Program-made: the position numbers and the translations under genes
Notes under the pieces: generated by a model
Seen by the model: the letters and a program-made list of their open reading frames with translations, nothing else
Told to the model about the DNA's origin: nothing
Databases searched by the model: none
Assembly: GCA_900553675.1 (NCBI GenBank)
Contig: USEH01000025.1
Location: 1 to 16,245 of the forward strand
DNA from: an uncultured Ruminococcus sp.
Lineage (GTDB): Bacteria; Bacillota; Clostridia; Oscillospirales; Ruminococcaceae
DNA length: 16,245 nucleotides
Direction of reading: 5' to 3'
In this document: positions 13,219 to 16,245 of the stretch, one piece after another
Position numbering within the stretch: position 1 is the stretch's first letter
Layout of the letters: each line of letters starts with the position of its first letter

Positions 13219-14508
13219 TCATTTCCTCTTAATACTCGCCCCGACAGACCCAAGCACCGCTTCAATGCTCTCATATCCCCTGTCGATAAAGTGAAGATTT
13301 GAAATAGACGTGGTTCCCTCCGCTCCCAGCGCAGCAACAGCAAGCGCCGCACCCGCGCGAAGGTCCGCCGCTCTTACTCCCGCTCCGGAGAGTGCCGGAA
13401 CTCCCTCTATAACCGCAACTCTGCCCTCAGCCTTTATGTCCGCGCCCATCCGCATAAGCTCGGGAGCTGCCATAAAGCGGTTTTCAAATATGTTCTCCAC
13501 AATCATGCTGGTTCCCCTTGCACGGGTAAGGACAGCCATTACTATCGGCTGGCAGTCGGTGGGAAAGCCCGGGTAGGGCATCGTGCGGACGGTTCGCACC
13601 GCCTTAAGCGGTCTTTTGGCGTTGATAAACAGCTTGTCGGAATAGGGATACACCCCGCAGCCCATCTCGGAAAATATTGACATACAGCTGTACATATCCT
13701 TGGGGTTGACGTTTGTAAGTATCAGCTCGCCGTTGGTTACAGCCGCAGCTCCCATATAGGTAGCCGCAACTATTCTGTCCGGCATAACGGTGTATTCGCA
13801 GCCGTGAAGGCTTTTAACTCCGTTTATCGTAACCGTCGAGCTGCCCATTCCCCTTATATCCGCGCCGCAGGAATTTAAAAAGTTTGCAAGGTCGGTTATC
13901 TCCGGCTCGCGGGCGGCGTTGTATATCACCGTTTCGCCTTCGCCAAGGGCGGAATAAAGCATTATATTTTCGGTTGCGCCGACCGACGGCAGCGAAAGGG
14001 TTATGTCGGCATGAACCGGTCTTGTGCCTGATGTGCAGTCCAGCACGCCGTGATCCTCTATTATTTTTACGCCAAGCCTTTTAAGGGCTTCGAGGTGGAT
14101 GTCTATAGGTCTGGGACCAAGCTCGCACCCTCCCGGAAAGGAAAGGCGGCACCTGCCGGTTCTTCCTAAAACCGCCCCCAGAAAAACTATGGAGGAGCGC
14201 ATTTCCCGCATGAGAGCCTCGCTGACGGTGTACCCTATCGCCTCGGAGGAATCAACGGTTACGCTTTCATCCTCCCTTGCGCACTTGCAGCCGAGCGAGC
14301 CTAAAATCCGGCAGGCGGCATATGTATCCGAAAGAGCCGGACAGTTATGTATAACGCTCTGACCTCCGCAAAGAAAAGCCGCTGCAAGAACCGGAAGCGA
14401 GCTGTTTTTTGCGCCCTGAACCTTGATTTCGCCCTCTATCCTGTTTCCGCCCTCTATAATAAGCAGGCTCTGCTTCGAGTCGGCATATGCGTCCTTATTT
14501 TCAAGCAT
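13219..14508 (-). CDS. murA: UDP-N-acetylglucosamine 1-carboxyvinyltransferase MurA
   Basis: This 429-aa enzyme transfers enolpyruvate from phosphoenolpyruvate to UDP-GlcNAc, the first committed step of peptidoglycan synthesis. The active-site loop reads FPGGCELGPRPIDIH, with C128 as the catalytic cysteine that fosfomycin targets. K34 and N35 in GAKNSSLP match the substrate-binding Lys-Asn pair, and PGFPTDCQP contains the conserved aspartate. The length is normal, with about a dozen extra residues before the usual start (LLIIEGG). AAGGGG lies 7 nt before the ATG. It sits between murG and ftsQ, a position held by murA or murB in several clostridial clusters. Confidence 0.96.
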   Translation of the reverse strand: MLENKDAYADSKQSLLIIEGGNRIEGEIKVQGAKNSSLPVLAAAFLCGGQSVIHNCPALSDTYAACRILGSLGCKCAREDESVTVDSSEAIGYTVSEALMREMRSSIVFLGAVLGRTGRCRLSFPGGCELGPRPIDIHLEALKRLGVKIIEDHGVLDCTSGTRPVHADITLSLPSVGATENIMLYSALGEGETVIYNAAREPEITDLANFLNSCGADIRGMGSSTVTINGVKSLHGCEYTVMPDRIVAATYMGAAAVTNGELILTNVNPKDMYSCMSIFSEMGCGVYPYSDKLFINAKRPLKAVRTVRTMPYPGFPTDCQPIVMAVLTRARGTSMIVENIFENRFMAAPELMRMGADIKAEGRVAVIEGVPALSGAGVRAADLRAGAALAVAALGAEGTTSISNLHFIDRGYESIEAVLGSVGASIKRK

Positions 14509-14550
14509 CGTAATTCCCCTTTACCATATAGTTTGAATGAATCTATAAAC

Positions 14551-14580
14551 ATAATATGATAAAAGGGATAAATCTGTTAA
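14551..14580 (-). promoter_or_regulatory. Possible promoter of murA
   Basis: TTAACA (14580-14575) and TATTAT (14556-14551) are 18 nt apart on the minus strand in the 75-nt gap after murG. Spacing and boxes are acceptable, not ideal. No terminator is seen in the gap, so murA is probably also transcribed from upstream. Confidence 0.45.
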
Positions 14581-14583
14581 GAA

Positions 14584-15717
14584 TCAGCCTTCCAGAACCC
14601 CGCGTATTACTTCAAGAATCCTCTGCGGGGTGTCCTTGATATAAAGCTTTGCCGCGTTCTGCGAAAGACCCGCAAGCCTTTCGGGATCATTTATAAGCTC
14701 GTTGACGGTGTTAATAAGCCATTCCGAGCTTAAATCCTTCTGCTCGACAAGTATTGCCGCACCCGCGTTTGCAAGCACCATGCCGTTGTGATACTGATGA
14801 TTTTCAGCCACTATCGGGGAAGGCACCAAGATTGAGCCGCAGCCAACCGCTTCGATTTCGGTCAGCGCGCCCGCACCGCAGCGGCTTATTATAAGGTCGG
14901 CAGCCTCCATGCAGGTTGACATATTGTCGATATATTCGCGCACAATAAATTCGGGATGGTTTGACAGCTCCACTCCGTTTGAAGCGAGCGACGCCGCAAA
15001 GGTTCCCCTGCCGTTTTTGCCGTAGGAATGTATGTGATTTACCTTTATGCCGTTTTTAACATACCACGCGATAAGGTCGGAAACGGTTTCGTTTATCCTG
15101 CCCGCTCCAAGGCTTCCGCCGGTGGAAAGTATGCAGATATCGCCGTTCAAGCCGAGTGCAGCCTTTGCCTCGCTCTTTGAAAGCCTGTTTTTGTCGAAGC
15201 CGGAGCGCACCGGAAGACCGGTTACTATGCACTTGTCCTTGTCCTGAATGTAATCTTTCGCTTTTTCAACTGTCAGCATTACCCTGTCGGCAGTCTTTGC
15301 AAGCACCTTGGTGGTTACTCCGGGAAAAGCGTTCTGCTCGTGAATGACGGTTTTAATCCCCATCTTTGCCGCCTTGTGGACAATAGGCTCGCAGACATAG
15401 CCGCCTGTTCCTATTACAAGGTCTGGCTTAAAGTCATCAATAATCTTTTTTGCCCGCTTGCCTGAGTGGATAAAGTAGTCTGCCGCGATGATATTCCGCT
15501 TTATGTTTTTAAGAGTTAGCTTGCGCTGAAAGCCTGCCACCTTCATCTCGGCAAACGGAATCCCCGCCTTTTCGACAAGGCTTTTTTCGATTCCGTTAGG
15601 TGTGCCGACATACAAAAACTCGGTATCGGGGTAAGCGTCCTTTATGATTTCGGATATGGCAAGCGCGGGATTTACGTGTCCTGCCGTGCCGCCTCCGGAA
15701 AGTATTACTTTATACAT
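14584..15717 (-). CDS. murG: MurG, lipid II-forming GlcNAc transferase
   Basis: This 377-aa peripheral membrane GT28 enzyme adds GlcNAc to lipid I to make lipid II at the inner face of the membrane. The N-terminal glycine loop reads GGGTAGHVNP (8-17), a second loop TGGSLGAGRIN follows, and the C-terminal donor site is SRCGAGALTEIEAVGCGSILVPSP...ENHQYHN. The length is normal for the family. I chose the ATG at 15717 because AGGGGG lies 6 nt upstream and MYKVILSGGGTAGH is the usual beginning. An in-frame ATG at 15759 would overlap ftsW and add 14 unrelated residues. It starts 10 nt after the ftsW-type gene. Confidence 0.96.
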   Translation of the reverse strand: MYKVILSGGGTAGHVNPALAISEIIKDAYPDTEFLYVGTPNGIEKSLVEKAGIPFAEMKVAGFQRKLTLKNIKRNIIAADYFIHSGKRAKKIIDDFKPDLVIGTGGYVCEPIVHKAAKMGIKTVIHEQNAFPGVTTKVLAKTADRVMLTVEKAKDYIQDKDKCIVTGLPVRSGFDKNRLSKSEAKAALGLNGDICILSTGGSLGAGRINETVSDLIAWYVKNGIKVNHIHSYGKNGRGTFAASLASNGVELSNHPEFIVREYIDNMSTCMEAADLIISRCGAGALTEIEAVGCGSILVPSPIVAENHQYHNGMVLANAGAAILVEQKDLSSEWLINTVNELINDPERLAGLSQNAAKLYIKDTPQRILEVIRGVLEG

Positions 15718-15727
15718 ATATATCCCC

Positions 15728-16245
15728 CTAAATATTTTCGCATTGCCGCGATACTCCAAGCACTATTCCCATCTCGGCAAGCTGTATCATCAGTGCGGTT
15801 CCTCCCGAACTGAAGAACGGCAGAGAAACGCCGGTGTTAGGAAACGCGTCGCACGCGACCGCTATATTGAGTATTACCTGAAATCCCACTTTAAAGACAA
15901 GTCCCGACACTATCAGCATACCGAACTTATCCGGTGCTTTTGAAGCTATCCTGAAGCCGCGCCACACAAGGATCGCGAACAGAAGTATAACGGTTATGCC
16001 GCCGATATAGCCAAGCTCCTCGACGATTATTGCAATGATAAAGTCGTTCTGCGATTCGGGAAGCCAAAGGTATTTCTGCCGCGATTCGCCAAAGCCAAGT
16101 CCGAACCATCCGCCCGAGCCTATCGCTATCAGCGACTGCGCGACCTGCCAGTTGGCGTCGTTGATTCCCTCGTCTATACTTCCCTGACTTTTAACTCGGT
16201 TGATGATGTAGTCAAAGCCGCCCTCTCGCATTGCGCCGTATGCAA
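15728..16245 (-). CDS. ftsW: FtsW/SpoVE-type peptidoglycan polymerase, C-terminal part
   Basis: This is the last 171 or so codons of a SEDS-family protein, which polymerises lipid II into glycan strands together with a class B penicillin-binding protein. The frame is open to the window edge, so the 5' end is missing. The internal ATG at 16231 is not the true start. Family motifs are clear: QSLIAIGSGGWFGLGFGESRQKYLWLPESQNDFI, then EELGYIGG, a membrane segment, and FPNTGVSLPFFSSGGTALM near the end. Position just before murG fits both FtsW (vegetative septum) and SpoVE (spore cortex). In clostridia one protein may serve both roles, so the symbol is provisional. Confidence 0.93.
   Translation of the reverse strand, partial: AYGAMREGGFDYIINRVKSQGSIDEGINDANWQVAQSLIAIGSGGWFGLGFGESRQKYLWLPESQNDFIIAIIVEELGYIGGITVILLFAILVWRGFRIASKAPDKFGMLIVSGLVFKVGFQVILNIAVACDAFPNTGVSLPFFSSGGTALMIQLAEMGIVLGVSRQCENI

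Noticed and set aside
12907..13302. Open frames on both strands across the murA-ftsQ spacer (for example 131 aa forward and 88 aa reverse)
   Set aside because: They run through stacked palindromes, have no good ribosome sites or domain-like sequence, and overlap the ends of real genes. They reflect GC-rich repeat sequence.
15718..15759. ATG at 15759 as start of murG
   Set aside because: It would overlap the ftsW-type gene and add 14 residues unlike the family. The ATG at 15717 has a strong ribosome site and the canonical N-terminus.

Overview
The window looks like chromosomal DNA from an anaerobic, Gram-positive clostridial relative, most likely from the Oscillospirales/Ruminococcaceae neighbourhood. 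The evidence is a division and cell-wall cluster without ftsA, a SigH-like sigma factor, RqcH and TrmK of Firmicutes type, strong Shine-Dalgarno sites, canonical sigma-A promoters, several GTG or TTG starts, and a GC-rich multi-palindrome intergenic repeat of a style familiar from gut clostridia. All 16 protein genes and the tRNA lie on the minus strand, so transcription runs from high to low coordinates. Assignment to a genus is not possible from this sequence alone.

Read in the direction of transcription: (1) 16245-10699 is a division and peptidoglycan block: the 3' part of ftsW/spoVE, murG, murA, then a 200-nt array of hairpins, ftsQ/divIB, and ftsZ with its own promoter and terminator. 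MurA makes the first committed precursor, MurG completes lipid II, the FtsW-type protein polymerises it, and FtsQ and FtsZ organise the septum. ftsQ carries an apparent frameshift near its 3' end: the expected tail of the protein is intact in the neighbouring frame. (2) 10531-9971 is a SigH-like sigma factor gene with its own promoter, bracketed by a perfect 10-bp inverted repeat. (3) 9836-9567 is a small protein with four CxxC pairs, followed by a strong terminator. (4) 9397-5595 is a five-gene housekeeping operon: a DUF1858 cysteine protein, trmK (tRNA m1A22), a NIF3/DUF34 protein, rqcH (ribosome quality control) and a small membrane protein.

(5) 5481-889 is a three-gene envelope-glycosylation operon behind a consensus sigma-A promoter: a PHP-domain metal hydrolase, a CsbB/DPM1-type GT2 that should charge undecaprenyl phosphate with a sugar, and a 941-aa YfhO-family GT-C membrane protein that should transfer that sugar outside the cell. 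No GtcA-like flippase is seen. (6) 774-202 is pduL, a phosphotransacylase outside any microcompartment locus, probably with its own promoter and with a clear terminator. Its last ten codons plus stop are followed immediately, in frame, by a second diverged copy. (7) 42-1 is the 5' half of a tRNA-Leu(CAA) gene with a near-consensus promoter.

The observations most worth a second look are the tandem duplicated end of pduL, the split reading frame of ftsQ, the hairpin array between murA and ftsQ, the unusual C-terminus of FtsZ, and the PHP-GT2-YfhO operon. I see no CRISPR array, insertion sequence, phage or obvious defence system.
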